From NCBI GenBank assembly GCA_021789715.1, contig JAJYJE010000044.1, positions 1 to 7,787 on the forward strand: DNA of 7,787 nucleotides. The letters run 5' to 3'. The stretch comes from a bacterium (GTDB lineage: Bacteria; Patescibacteriota; Doudnabacteria; UBA920). Positions 1 through 5,263 of this stretch are shown here, piece by piece. The translations under genes and the position numbers were made by a program. Under the pieces are notes generated by a model. It did not search any database. It was not told where the DNA came from and saw nothing but the letters and a program-made list of their open reading frames with translations. Position 1 is the stretch's first letter. Every line of letters starts with the position of its first letter.

Positions 1-158
1 ACCAGATACTGGGACGACATGCCGTACAGCGAAGCGGCCACCGTATAGGTGGCCACCCCGGACGCGTCATTGTCGGCCACGGCCGTAATTAAGCCCGGTC
101 CCATTACGGCAAGGAAAAACAGCAGGTGGACTTTATAGCGCTGCCAAAAGTCTTTCAT
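1..158 (-). CDS. NRAMP-superfamily divalent metal transporter, N-terminal fragment (runs off the window edge)
   Basis: Read on the minus strand, the ATG at 158-156 opens a frame that stays open to the window edge (52 codons). It begins with a short charged cytosolic tail and then enters a first membrane helix with the family signature G20-P-G-L-I-T, followed by A28-D-N-D-A-S-G-V-A-T-Y. This is the helix-1 region of SLC11/NRAMP proton-coupled metal importers, which sit in the cytoplasmic membrane. Classical members have D-P-G-N at the metal site; here the aligned residues are D31-A32-S33-G34. The asparagine ligand is therefore replaced by glycine, as I recall for the NRAMP-related magnesium transporters (NRMT). 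The start is supported by a GGAG ribosome site. The upstream neighbour on the same strand is an MgtE_N/CBS protein, which also favours Mg2+. Family assignment is firm; the substrate is inferred, because the helix-6 site lies outside the window. Confidence 0.85.
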   Translation of the reverse strand, partial: MKDFWQRYKVHLLFFLAVMGPGLITAVADNDASGVATYTVAASLYGMSSQYL

Positions 159-161
159 AAT

Positions 162-167
162 ACTCCG
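162..167 (-). promoter_or_regulatory. Shine-Dalgarno site of the NRAMP-type gene
   Basis: The minus strand reads CGGAGT a few bases before the ATG at 158. It is the only clear SD sequence in front of any full gene in this window and it fixes the start of the transporter. It may reflect translation of a second cistron in an mRNA that starts upstream of the MgtE_N/CBS gene. Confidence 0.6.
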
Positions 168-236
168 AAAATAGAAAAATGTAAAAAATAAAAAGTTCCA
201 ACGGAAACCCGATCTTTATATTTTTTCATGAGCGGC

Positions 237-260
237 GCAAGCGAGTTTTGTCTTGCTTGC
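237..260. repeat. Short hairpin in the spacer between the two metal genes
   Basis: GCAAGCGAG (237-245) pairs with CTTGCTTGC (252-260) around a 6-base loop. This gives nine base pairs with one G-T wobble on the plus strand, which becomes an A-C mismatch on the minus (mRNA) strand. No T-run follows on either strand, so it is not a standard intrinsic terminator. It could be an mRNA-processing or attenuation structure between the MgtE_N/CBS gene and the transporter gene. The rest of the 160-bp spacer is AT-rich and shows no gene. Confidence 0.4.
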
Positions 261-282
261 AAAATAAGCGGGCCGAGGAGTT

Positions 283-299
283 AATATTGCACCAATATT
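283..299. repeat. Perfect AT-rich dyad just after the MgtE_N/CBS gene
   Basis: AATATTG (283-289) and CAATATT (293-299) are perfect inverted copies separated by CAC. The dyad lies 20 bp past the stop of the MgtE_N/CBS gene on the minus strand, and about 125 bp before the transporter start. It could be an operator for a dimeric regulator or a weak hairpin. No matching second copy was seen elsewhere in the window. Confidence 0.35.
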
Positions 300-318
300 T
301 TTAAATATTTAAATTACT

Positions 319-1539
319 TTACGCCGTCGGGAACAGCTGCCGCATCACGTCGTCGATGGTGACAATGCCGACCAGCTTGCGGTCGGAATCGAGAACGGCC
401 GCGGTATAAAGATTATAACGGGTCATCAGCTCAATAACTTTGTCGATCTTGTCGTCCGGGGTCAGGGTGGAAACCGAAGCTAGATTTTTAGTCATATCCT
501 TCATAAGCGTATCTTCGGGAGCGGTAATGAGGCGGCGCAAGCTGACCACGCCATGGAAGCCGCCGTCTTCCCCCGTTACATACACGAAAATCACGGAACG
601 CATTTCCGGAGACCGCCTCCGAATTTCTTCCTGCGCCTGGAGTACGGTCCAATTCGGCCGGACCGCGACGTAATCGGTGGTCATTAGCCCACCGGCGGTA
701 TTGTCGGGGTACCTGGCGAGCCTGGCGATACTGGCCGCACGGCCGCCGCGCACTTCGGACAAAAATTTTCTCGATTCTTCGCTGTCGAACGTCTTGGCCA
801 AGTCAACAATCTCGTCTGTCGACATATAGGAAAGTATCTTGGCCGCCTTCTCCGGACCCAAATACTTCACCAAAATATTCTGCCATTCGGGATCCACCTC
901 TTCCAGAACTTTCGCCGCCTGGCGCTCCCCCAGAGATGCAAGCAGGCTGCTGCCGCGTTTTATGTCCATCTCCTCTACAATGTTAGCCAGATCGGCCGGA
1001 TGCAAATGACTTAAGTGTTCGGCCGCGGTATTGAGCTGGAGTGCGCCGCGGCTGCCGAGCAGCTGGGCTTGGCGCCAGTCGATAAAATCCACCTTGAATG
1101 GGGCGGCCAGAACGCTGCCGCCCAAACCCAGGCGCCTTAGCAGCCCGCGAAAACTCTGGTCGATGGCCAGCACGCAGGTCCGGTTGTCAAAGTTGCCGAT
1201 GCGCAAATCATTAACCCGGACCACGCGAGTGCCGGCCACATCCACGATCTGCTGATCCAGCACGTCGCGCTTCAAATAAATGTAAGGCTTGTCGGGCAAG
1301 CGGGACAAGGCTATGCTGCCGAATAAGCTCTTTAGGGAAATCTCGCTGCTCGTAAAATTTTCCACCGCTTCATACGGCACATACATCAGTTCGCCGCGCG
1401 GCTGCGTTTTTACGGCCAAAAACTCGAGCGGGCTAAAGGACCCGTTCTTTTGGCTAATCAGAATATCTTCCAGGCGGCCGGCGCTGGAATCCGAACTGTC
1501 GTAAACTTTGTTATTAAGCAGCTCGCTGATGTAGGGCAT
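319..1539 (-). CDS. Soluble PRC-barrel / MgtE_N / CBS-pair protein, probable magnesium sensor partner of the NRAMP-type transporter
   Basis: The 406-residue product has no membrane helix. Its apparent order is a PRC-barrel-like beta domain (about 1-65), a second PRC-like segment (about 92-155, around V101-A-G-T-R-V-V-R-V-N), a MgtE_N superhelical domain (about 177-275, opening with L179-H-P-A-D-L-A-N-I-V), and two CBS domains (about 285-340 and 345-404). The strongest signature is Y277-P-D-N-T-A-G-G-L-M-T-T, the hallmark joint between MgtE_N and CBS in MgtE magnesium channels, where these domains sense cytosolic Mg2+. The MgtE pore domain is absent, so the protein must act in trans. It is followed 160 bp later on the same strand by an NRAMP-type transporter, its likely partner. 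There is no SD before the ATG; the start is chosen because the PRC domain begins at once. The family is clear; the sensing role and ion are inferred. Confidence 0.9.
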   Translation of the reverse strand: MPYISELLNNKVYDSSDSSAGRLEDILISQKNGSFSPLEFLAVKTQPRGELMYVPYEAVENFTSSEISLKSLFGSIALSRLPDKPYIYLKRDVLDQQIVDVAGTRVVRVNDLRIGNFDNRTCVLAIDQSFRGLLRRLGLGGSVLAAPFKVDFIDWRQAQLLGSRGALQLNTAAEHLSHLHPADLANIVEEMDIKRGSSLLASLGERQAAKVLEEVDPEWQNILVKYLGPEKAAKILSYMSTDEIVDLAKTFDSEESRKFLSEVRGGRAASIARLARYPDNTAGGLMTTDYVAVRPNWTVLQAQEEIRRRSPEMRSVIFVYVTGEDGGFHGVVSLRRLITAPEDTLMKDMTKNLASVSTLTPDDKIDKVIELMTRYNLYTAAVLDSDRKLVGIVTIDDVMRQLFPTA

Positions 1540-1588
1540 GCGCGAAAAGTTTAACTGTGCCAGACAAATTAAAAACCCATATCGAGAT

Positions 1589-1665
1589 CAAAAGTCAAAA
1601 ATCAAAATTACAACACGATTTCCGGACTTTTGAGCTTGGGTTGTAGTTTTAACTTTTGCGTTTTG
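1589..1665 (-). repeat. Long AT-rich imperfect inverted repeat in the leader of the MgtE_N/CBS gene
   Basis: The arm at 1597-1614 pairs with 1640-1657 at 15 of 18 positions, and the three exceptions are transitions that give wobble pairs on one strand or the other. CAAAA (1589-1593) and TTTTG (1661-1665) extend the stem after an internal loop. The 25-base loop (1615-1639) is less AT-rich. On the minus strand this hairpin would form almost at the 5' end of an mRNA starting near 1670. It could be a leader control element, an RNA-stabilising hairpin, or a member of the AT-rich repeats that also fill the efflux-locus spacers. No known riboswitch pattern was recognised. Confidence 0.55.
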
Positions 1666-1676
1666 GCTTTAAGGAT

Positions 1677-1685
1677 AGTATAGCA
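1677..1685 (-). promoter_or_regulatory. Extended -10 promoter for the MgtE_N/CBS and transporter genes
   Basis: The minus strand reads TGCTATACT, a TGn-extended -10 box with five of six consensus bases. No good -35 hexamer sits 16-18 bp upstream, as is usual for extended -10 promoters. The predicted start near 1670 gives an untranslated leader of about 130 nt. The identical nine bases occur at 2159-2167 before the next minus-strand gene, which adds weight. Confidence 0.5.
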
Positions 1686-1740
1686 CGTTTCGCGCCCGCC
1701 AGCTATTCCTGCCCGACGTTAATCTCAATGTCAATAAATG

Positions 1741-2091
1741 TCAATAATAGGGCGACCGGGACCCAAACAGCCGTTTACCCGCCACTGACGCGGCCGTGAC
1801 AATGAGCGCGCCCCAAAAGGCCGGCCCAAAACCGGCCACGCTGAAACCCTTGATGAAACTGGCCGCCCAGAACATCAGCGCATTGACTACGAGCAAAAAA
1901 ATGCCGAAGGTTATAATGGCGAGCGGGAATGTCAGGACTTTGATTATGAAACCCAGGGTAATATTGAGCAGGCCGAACACGATGGCCACCAGCACCGCGG
2001 TCCCAAAACCGGCCACGCGGATGCCGGGAACAACGCTCGCCGCCAGCAATACAGCGAGGGCGTTGATGATGATGCGGATAATTAAGCGCAT
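1741..2091 (-). CDS. YvlD/DUF360-type small membrane protein (phage holin 4_2 family)
   Basis: The 116-residue product is almost all membrane: four hydrophobic helices at about 4-22, 30-51, 53-77 and 87-105, with a short basic tail. The pattern N10-A-L-A-V-L-L-A, then V21-P-G-I-R-V-A-G-F, then L41-L-N near the start of the polar break before T54-F-P-L-A-I-I-T-F-G-I-F-L-L-V-V-N, and finally G82-F-S-V-A-G-F matches this family. The usual length is about 110-130 residues, so it is complete. The family name comes from resemblance to phage holins, but no phage genes are present here, and chromosomal members such as Bacillus YvlD are envelope-associated proteins of unclear role. It is divergent from the efflux locus, has its own likely promoter and lacks an SD sequence. 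Short GTCAATAA repeats, 10 bp apart, flank its stop codon (1730-1747). Confidence 0.85.
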   Translation of the reverse strand: MRLIIRIIINALAVLLAASVVPGIRVAGFGTAVLVAIVFGLLNITLGFIIKVLTFPLAIITFGIFLLVVNALMFWAASFIKGFSVAGFGPAFWGALIVTAASVAGKRLFGSRSPYY

Positions 2092-2158
2092 AACATAAAA
2101 TAAATTAATGCCCGATTGCCATAAGTATTTAAAACAGGTTTAGCTTATATCAATTTAC

Positions 2159-2187
2159 AGTATAGCATCTCCGCGGCTGCGAACCAA
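2159..2187 (-). promoter_or_regulatory. Promoter of the YvlD-type gene (TTGGTT-17-TATACT, extended -10)
   Basis: On the minus strand the -35 TTGGTT (2187-2182) is separated by 17 bp from the -10 TATACT (2164-2159), and the -10 is preceded by TGC. The start near 2152 gives a leader of about 60 nt to the ATG at 2091. The 2092-2300 spacer carries this promoter and the divergent one for the MarR gene, with their -35 boxes 46 bp apart. Confidence 0.6.
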
Positions 2188-2232
2188 TCCGAAGCGGGCA
2201 AACTGCAGCATGGGGGCGATTTCCCCGTTATC

Positions 2233-2261
2233 TTGACACAGCCGGCTGTTTGCCATATACT
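2233..2261 (+). promoter_or_regulatory. Strong sigma-70-type promoter of the MarR/efflux locus
   Basis: TTGACA (2233-2238) is a perfect -35, followed by a 17-bp spacer and TATACT (2256-2261), which matches five of six -10 bases. The predicted start is near 2268, giving a 5' leader of only about 33 nt. The dyad at 2274-2292 lies just downstream of the start, so a bound repressor would block promoter clearance. This is the best promoter in the window. Confidence 0.8.
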
Positions 2262-2273
2262 TAGAACATCTAA

Positions 2274-2292
2274 TAGTTAGATAGCCTAACTA
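2274..2292. promoter_or_regulatory. Probable MarR operator (perfect 7-5-7 dyad)
   Basis: TAGTTAG (2274-2280) and CTAACTA (2286-2292) are perfect inverted copies around ATAGC. Length, spacing and the TTAG...CTAA core resemble sites bound by MarR-family dimers such as SlyA. It lies between the predicted transcription start (near 2268) and the ATG of the MarR gene (2301), the classic place for autorepression. No second full copy was seen, so the whole downstream locus would depend on this site if it is one transcript. Confidence 0.7.
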
Positions 2293-2300
2293 ATTTTTTT

Positions 2301-2720
2301 ATGGCGCAAACTACGACCGAGGACATTCTGACCCTGTTTTGGGCCACGTCCAAGCGGCTTCGGCAAAAACTGTCCTATGGCGGTGCTGTGGCCAAACTCA
2401 CAATCCAGCAGCTGGAGACGCTCAAAACCGTGGAAGAACACAAGCGCATCCTGATGAAAGACGTCGCGGTGGGCCAGGCCATTACCCCGCCGTCGGCCAC
2501 GGTTATGGTCGGCCATCTGGCCAAACTCAAACTGCTGGCCAGAAAACCCGACCCCAAAGATCGCCGCGGCGTCTACCTGGCTCTGACCAAAAAAGGGGAA
2601 GCTGTTTTTAAAAAAGCCGCCAGGCAGCAGCGGCAGGAAATGAACAAACTCCTGCGCCGCCTCAGCCAGACGGAAAAAAACCAATTTGCCTCCATACTGA
2701 AAAAAATGTCAACTAATTGA
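2301..2720 (+). CDS. MarR-family transcriptional regulator
   Basis: The 139-residue product has the MarR winged-helix layout. Helical dimerisation segments lie at both ends (about 5-30 and 100-138), with a helix-turn-helix at about 48-80 whose recognition helix lies around T62-P-P-S-A-T-V-M-V. The wing carries the family signature D84-P-K-D-R-R-G, followed by V91-Y-L-A-L-T-K-K-G. MarR proteins are dimers that leave their operator when they bind a small, often toxic or phenolic, ligand or when oxidised. No cysteine is present, so a ligand switch is more likely than thiol oxidation. The gene heads a locus encoding two membrane-fusion adaptors and an MFS exporter, a typical MarR-EmrAB arrangement, and a dyad operator lies just upstream. 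The ATG at 2301 has no SD and follows a T-run. It ends with TGA, inside the flank of the next inverted repeat. Confidence 0.92.
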   Translation: MAQTTTEDILTLFWATSKRLRQKLSYGGAVAKLTIQQLETLKTVEEHKRILMKDVAVGQAITPPSATVMVGHLAKLKLLARKPDPKDRRGVYLALTKKGEAVFKKAARQQRQEMNKLLRRLSQTEKNQFASILKKMSTN

Positions 2721-2731
2721 TATCTAACGAC

Positions 2732-2772
2732 AAAATTGACATAAATTTAAAATCCAATTTATAGTCGATTTT
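2732..2772. repeat. AT-rich inverted repeat filling the MarR-adaptor spacer
   Basis: The arm at 2732-2747 pairs with 2756-2772 with one mismatch and one bulged base, around an 8-base loop. Looser pairing continues outward through AATTGA near 2715 and its partner near 2783, so almost the whole 71-bp spacer is involved. There is no G+C-rich stem and no run of T adequate for a normal terminator. It may tune the mRNA between the two genes, or be a mobile or recurrent intergenic element. Confidence 0.6.
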
Positions 2773-2791
2773 ATTCAATCTCAATTGATCT

Positions 2792-4327
2792 ATGCCCAAC
2801 TCCTTTTCCCGCAAACAAATTACCGCAATCTCCGCCGGCATTTTAATTATTGCCGTAGCCGCGCTCTTAATTAGCCGGAATTTAAGCAAACACCCGGCGT
2901 ACAACTTTACCGAAGTTAAAAACGCCGACCTGACCCAGGGCGTAACCGAGACCGGCACCGTGACTTCGGCCCAGGATTTATCCTTATCCTTCCAAAGGAG
3001 CGGCAGCATAGCCGAAGCGGATGTAAACGCCGGAGACCGTGTCAGCAAAGGACAGGCCCTGCTAAAACTTGACCTTAAAGACGCCGCCGCCTCGGTTAGC
3101 CAAGCGGCCGCCGCCCTGCAGGTCGCCCAGGCCAATTATGACAAAGTTATTAGCGGAGCCACTGCCGCCGATGTCCAAGTAGCCCAAACTGCTCTGGATA
3201 ACGCCCAAAAAACCCTGGACGCGACCGCCAAACAGCAAAGTCTGCTCGTAAGCAACGCCCAATCCGCCTACTTAAACACCGTAAGCCTTAGCGGCCTGAG
3301 CAACGGCCTTACGGCGGTTCCCGCCGCCGGCAATTTGAGCAGTGCCGCCATTACCATTACCGGAACTTATAACGACACCACCCAGGGACAATACGCCTTA
3401 ACCGCTTACAGCACAGGATCGGGAATGAAATTTAACGTCTCCGGTCTGGAAACCGCCACTATGGACGTAAAGTCCGCACCCTTGCCGCTCGGTACCAAAG
3501 GATTATATATTTCCGTCAATGGCACGCCTTCCCCCGGCGATACCTGGACTATCAGCATTCCCAACACCCAGTCCCCTTCCTATCTTCCCGATTACAACGC
3601 CTACCTCGCCGCCCAGCAGACCCGCGACCAAGCGGTTTTAAACGCGCAAAACGCGGTAACGGCGGCGCAAGCGGCTCTTAATCTTAAGACCACGCCGGCC
3701 CGGCCGGAAGACGTGGCCGCGGCCAAAGCCCAAGTCGCCACGGCCCAGGCCGCGCTGCAAGCGGCGCAAAACGCTTACAGCGAAGGCATACTAACCTCGC
3801 CCATTGACGGCCTTGTAACTTCGGTTGACGGCAAGGTTGGCGAACTGGCTGTCCCGGGCAAAGAAGTTGTCGCGTTAATTTCCAGCCAAAAATTCCAAAT
3901 CAACACCTACGTATCCGACGCTGACTTAAGCAAAATCAAAACCGGCGACGCGGCCGATATCACGCTGGACGCTTACGGCAGCAATACCGTTTTCCCCGCT
4001 ACCGTCATAGCCATAGATCCTGCCGCCACGGTCATAAACGGCGTGTCTTCCTATAAGACCACTCTGCAGTTCAATAACGACGACAGCCGCATTAAGGAAG
4101 GGCTGTCGGCCAACATTACGGTTAAAGACGCGACCCGTGAAAATGTTCTGGCGGTGCCGACCGGCGATATTATCACTAAAAACGCGCGGCAGTTCGTCAT
4201 CAAACAAACCGGCCCCGGCCAAACGGAGGAAACCGCCATCACCACCGGCATTGCCGCCCTTAATGGGCTGACGGAAATAACTTCCGGCCTCAACGCAGGA
4301 GACCAAGTCGTAAATTTAGGAAACTAA
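2792..4327 (+). CDS. HlyD/RND-type membrane-fusion adaptor with a beta-rich insert in its coiled-coil hairpin
   Basis: The 511-residue product starts with a short tail and one membrane helix (about 9-28), so the rest is outside the membrane. Then come the first half of a lipoyl domain (about 53-94, with G71-S-I-A-E-A-D-V-N-A-G-D-R-V-S-K-G), an Ala/Gln-rich helix (about 95-165), a Thr/Gly/Ser-rich insert (about 172-263), a returning helix (about 264-330), the second lipoyl half (about 331-365, S336-P-I-D-G-L-V), a beta-barrel (about 366-445) and a membrane-proximal domain (about 446-511). Such adaptors link an inner-membrane pump to the outside and in diderms dock on TolC. Its partners here are the second adaptor and the MFS exporter. 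The insert is the odd part: adaptors of this family normally have an uninterrupted hairpin. There is no SD; the ATG is chosen because it directly precedes the membrane anchor. Confidence 0.88.
   Translation: MPNSFSRKQITAISAGILIIAVAALLISRNLSKHPAYNFTEVKNADLTQGVTETGTVTSAQDLSLSFQRSGSIAEADVNAGDRVSKGQALLKLDLKDAAASVSQAAAALQVAQANYDKVISGATAADVQVAQTALDNAQKTLDATAKQQSLLVSNAQSAYLNTVSLSGLSNGLTAVPAAGNLSSAAITITGTYNDTTQGQYALTAYSTGSGMKFNVSGLETATMDVKSAPLPLGTKGLYISVNGTPSPGDTWTISIPNTQSPSYLPDYNAYLAAQQTRDQAVLNAQNAVTAAQAALNLKTTPARPEDVAAAKAQVATAQAALQAAQNAYSEGILTSPIDGLVTSVDGKVGELAVPGKEVVALISSQKFQINTYVSDADLSKIKTGDAADITLDAYGSNTVFPATVIAIDPAATVINGVSSYKTTLQFNNDDSRIKEGLSANITVKDATRENVLAVPTGDIITKNARQFVIKQTGPGQTEETAITTGIAALNGLTEITSGLNAGDQVVNLGN
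3305..3580 (+). other. Inserted beta-rich domain within the adaptor hairpin
   Basis: Codons 172-263 of the first adaptor change from an Ala/Gln heptad-like helix to a Gly/Thr/Ser-rich sequence with alternating hydrophobics, including I187-T-I-T-G-T-Y-N-D-T-T, Q200-Y-A-L-T-A-Y and G249-D-T-W-T-I-S-I-P-N. The G-T-Y ... G-D-T-W pattern reminds me of beta domains in flagellar hook-associated and surface proteins, but this is memory, not a search. The helices on either side resume the Ala/Gln pattern, so the insert sits at or near the tip of the hairpin. Confidence 0.6.
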
Positions 4328-4330
4328 ATG

Positions 4331-4375
4331 AATTGAGCAAGATTGATCAAGATTGAACAAAATTGATCAAAATTG
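4331..4375. repeat. 10-bp tandem repeat, four and a half copies
   Basis: Four consecutive decamers, AATTGAGCAA, GATTGATCAA, GATTGAACAA and AATTGATCAA, followed by AATTG, fit the consensus RATTGANCAA. The 10-bp period is near one DNA turn, so the AATT/AAA tracts are in phase, which would favour bent DNA. The repeat forms the left arm of the larger inverted repeat in this spacer. Confidence 0.8.
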
Positions 4376-4430
4376 CCCTTATAAATTAAATCTTGTTCAA
4401 TTTTATTTAATAAACAAATTTTGCTCAATT
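4331..4430. repeat. Long AT-rich inverted repeat between the two adaptor genes
   Basis: The outer arm 4331-4344 pairs with 4417-4430 at 13 of 14 positions. The inner arm around 4359-4374 pairs with 4389-4404 at 14 of 16 positions. The middle of the arms pairs poorly. The hairpin spans nearly all of the 110-bp spacer. It lacks a GC-rich stem, so it is not a standard terminator, and the downstream gene shows no clear promoter of its own. Confidence 0.65.
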
Positions 4431-4437
4431 TAAACCT

Positions 4438-5139
4438 ATGTCCAACAACCCCGTTAAAGACATTGAACAAAACGCCGAAGCGGCCTTGGAAGCCGCCGTT
4501 AAGGACGGCGCCAAAGCCGAACGCGGCCTGCTGCGCAACAAGTGGGTACAGAGCGCCGGAATCATTGTGGCCGCGCTGATTATTGCCGGCGGTTTTATCT
4601 ACTGGCAAATGGCCAGCTCGCGCGTCCAAATCGATACTTCCCTGATTTCCGCTCCGGCGATCGATCTCGCCCCTACCGCGCCGGGCACGCTGAACGCGAT
4701 TTACGTAAATATCGGCGACCAAGTGCCGGCCAATACCGCCGTGGCCAAAGTCGGCGACGAGCTCATAAAGACCAAGGTCGCCGGCCTGATTGTCAGCGAA
4801 AATAACGACATCGGCAAACTTTTCAACCCCGGCCAGGCCGTGGTGACCATGATTGACCCGACGCAGTTGCGCGTAGTCGGAACCATCGACGAAAACAAAG
4901 GCTTGGACCGCATCCGCGTTGGCCAGCAGGCCAGTTTCACCGTGGACGCGTTCGGCTCCAAAACCTATTCCGGCATTGTCGATGAGGTCAGTCCGACTTC
5001 GCACCAGACCGACGTGGTGTTTAACATTTCCGACCAGCGGCCGACCCAGCAATTTGATGTTAAAGTCCGTTTTAATCCCGAAATTTATACCGAGCTCAAA
5101 AACGGCATGAGCGCGAAGCTGACAATATACACGAAATAA
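4438..5139 (+). CDS. Hairpin-less HlyD/EmrA-like membrane adaptor
   Basis: The 233-residue product has a charged, Ala/Glu/Lys-rich cytosolic helix (about 5-33), one membrane helix (about 37-57), and then an outside part made of a compact lipoyl-like domain (about 70-140) and a beta-barrel domain (about 141-231). The two lipoyl halves, A81-P-G-T-L-N-A-I-Y-V-N-I-G-D-Q-V-P and K113-V-A-G-L-I-V-S, are joined by only a few residues, at the point where EmrA or AcrA carry a long coiled-coil hairpin. It therefore cannot reach far from the membrane and might pack around the pump or stack with the first adaptor. It lies 110 bp after the first adaptor gene and 124 bp before the exporter gene, all on one strand. 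No SD precedes the ATG. Adaptor family is fairly certain; its partnership with the exporter is inferred from order. Confidence 0.82.
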   Translation: MSNNPVKDIEQNAEAALEAAVKDGAKAERGLLRNKWVQSAGIIVAALIIAGGFIYWQMASSRVQIDTSLISAPAIDLAPTAPGTLNAIYVNIGDQVPANTAVAKVGDELIKTKVAGLIVSENNDIGKLFNPGQAVVTMIDPTQLRVVGTIDENKGLDRIRVGQQASFTVDAFGSKTYSGIVDEVSPTSHQTDVVFNISDQRPTQQFDVKVRFNPEIYTELKNGMSAKLTIYTK

Positions 5140-5162
5140 ATAAAACAATAAAAATAAAATGA

Positions 5163-5227
5163 AAAATGGCGAATTTAAATTCAAAATAAAACTGCGGATA
5201 TAACTTTGCATTTTGCATTGCCATTTT
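5163..5227. repeat. AT-rich inverted repeat between the second adaptor and the exporter
   Basis: AAAATGGC (5163-5170) and GCCATTTT (5220-5227) are perfect inverted copies, with weaker pairing both inside and outside. The right half includes a 7-bp tandem, TTTGCAT TTTGCAT (5205-5218), followed by the related TGCCAT. The spacer ends in the palindrome CGTTTAAACG (5250-5259), just before the exporter start. No gene and no convincing promoter were seen in this spacer. Confidence 0.55.
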
Positions 5228-5263
5228 AATTTTTGATATTTACATTTGACGTTTAAACGCCTA

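Noticed and set aside
237..260. Intrinsic terminator between the MgtE_N/CBS and transporter genes
   Set aside because: The stem is reasonable, but no T-run follows on the minus strand, so it is reported only as a hairpin.
1540..1740. Known metal riboswitch (M-box or yybP-ykoY)
   Set aside because: The leader is structured, but I found none of the conserved loop sequences of these classes, so no riboswitch is annotated.
1741..2091. Prophage remnant suggested by the holin-family name
   Set aside because: No other phage gene, attachment site or integrase is present. This family is widespread on bacterial chromosomes and the name reflects only distant similarity.
2286..2684. Minus-strand open frame opposite the MarR gene
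   Set aside because: The plus strand encodes an unmistakable MarR winged helix with its wing motif, promoter and operator. The antisense product has no family features.
4331..4375. Possible CRISPR array
   Set aside because: The units are 10 bp and directly adjacent, with no unique spacers and no cas genes. It is a simple tandem repeat.
5246..5263. TTG start for the exporter, six codons upstream of the ATG
   Set aside because: It has no SD, it would cut into the palindrome of the spacer, and the extra residues add nothing to the family N-terminus. The ATG at 5264 is simpler.
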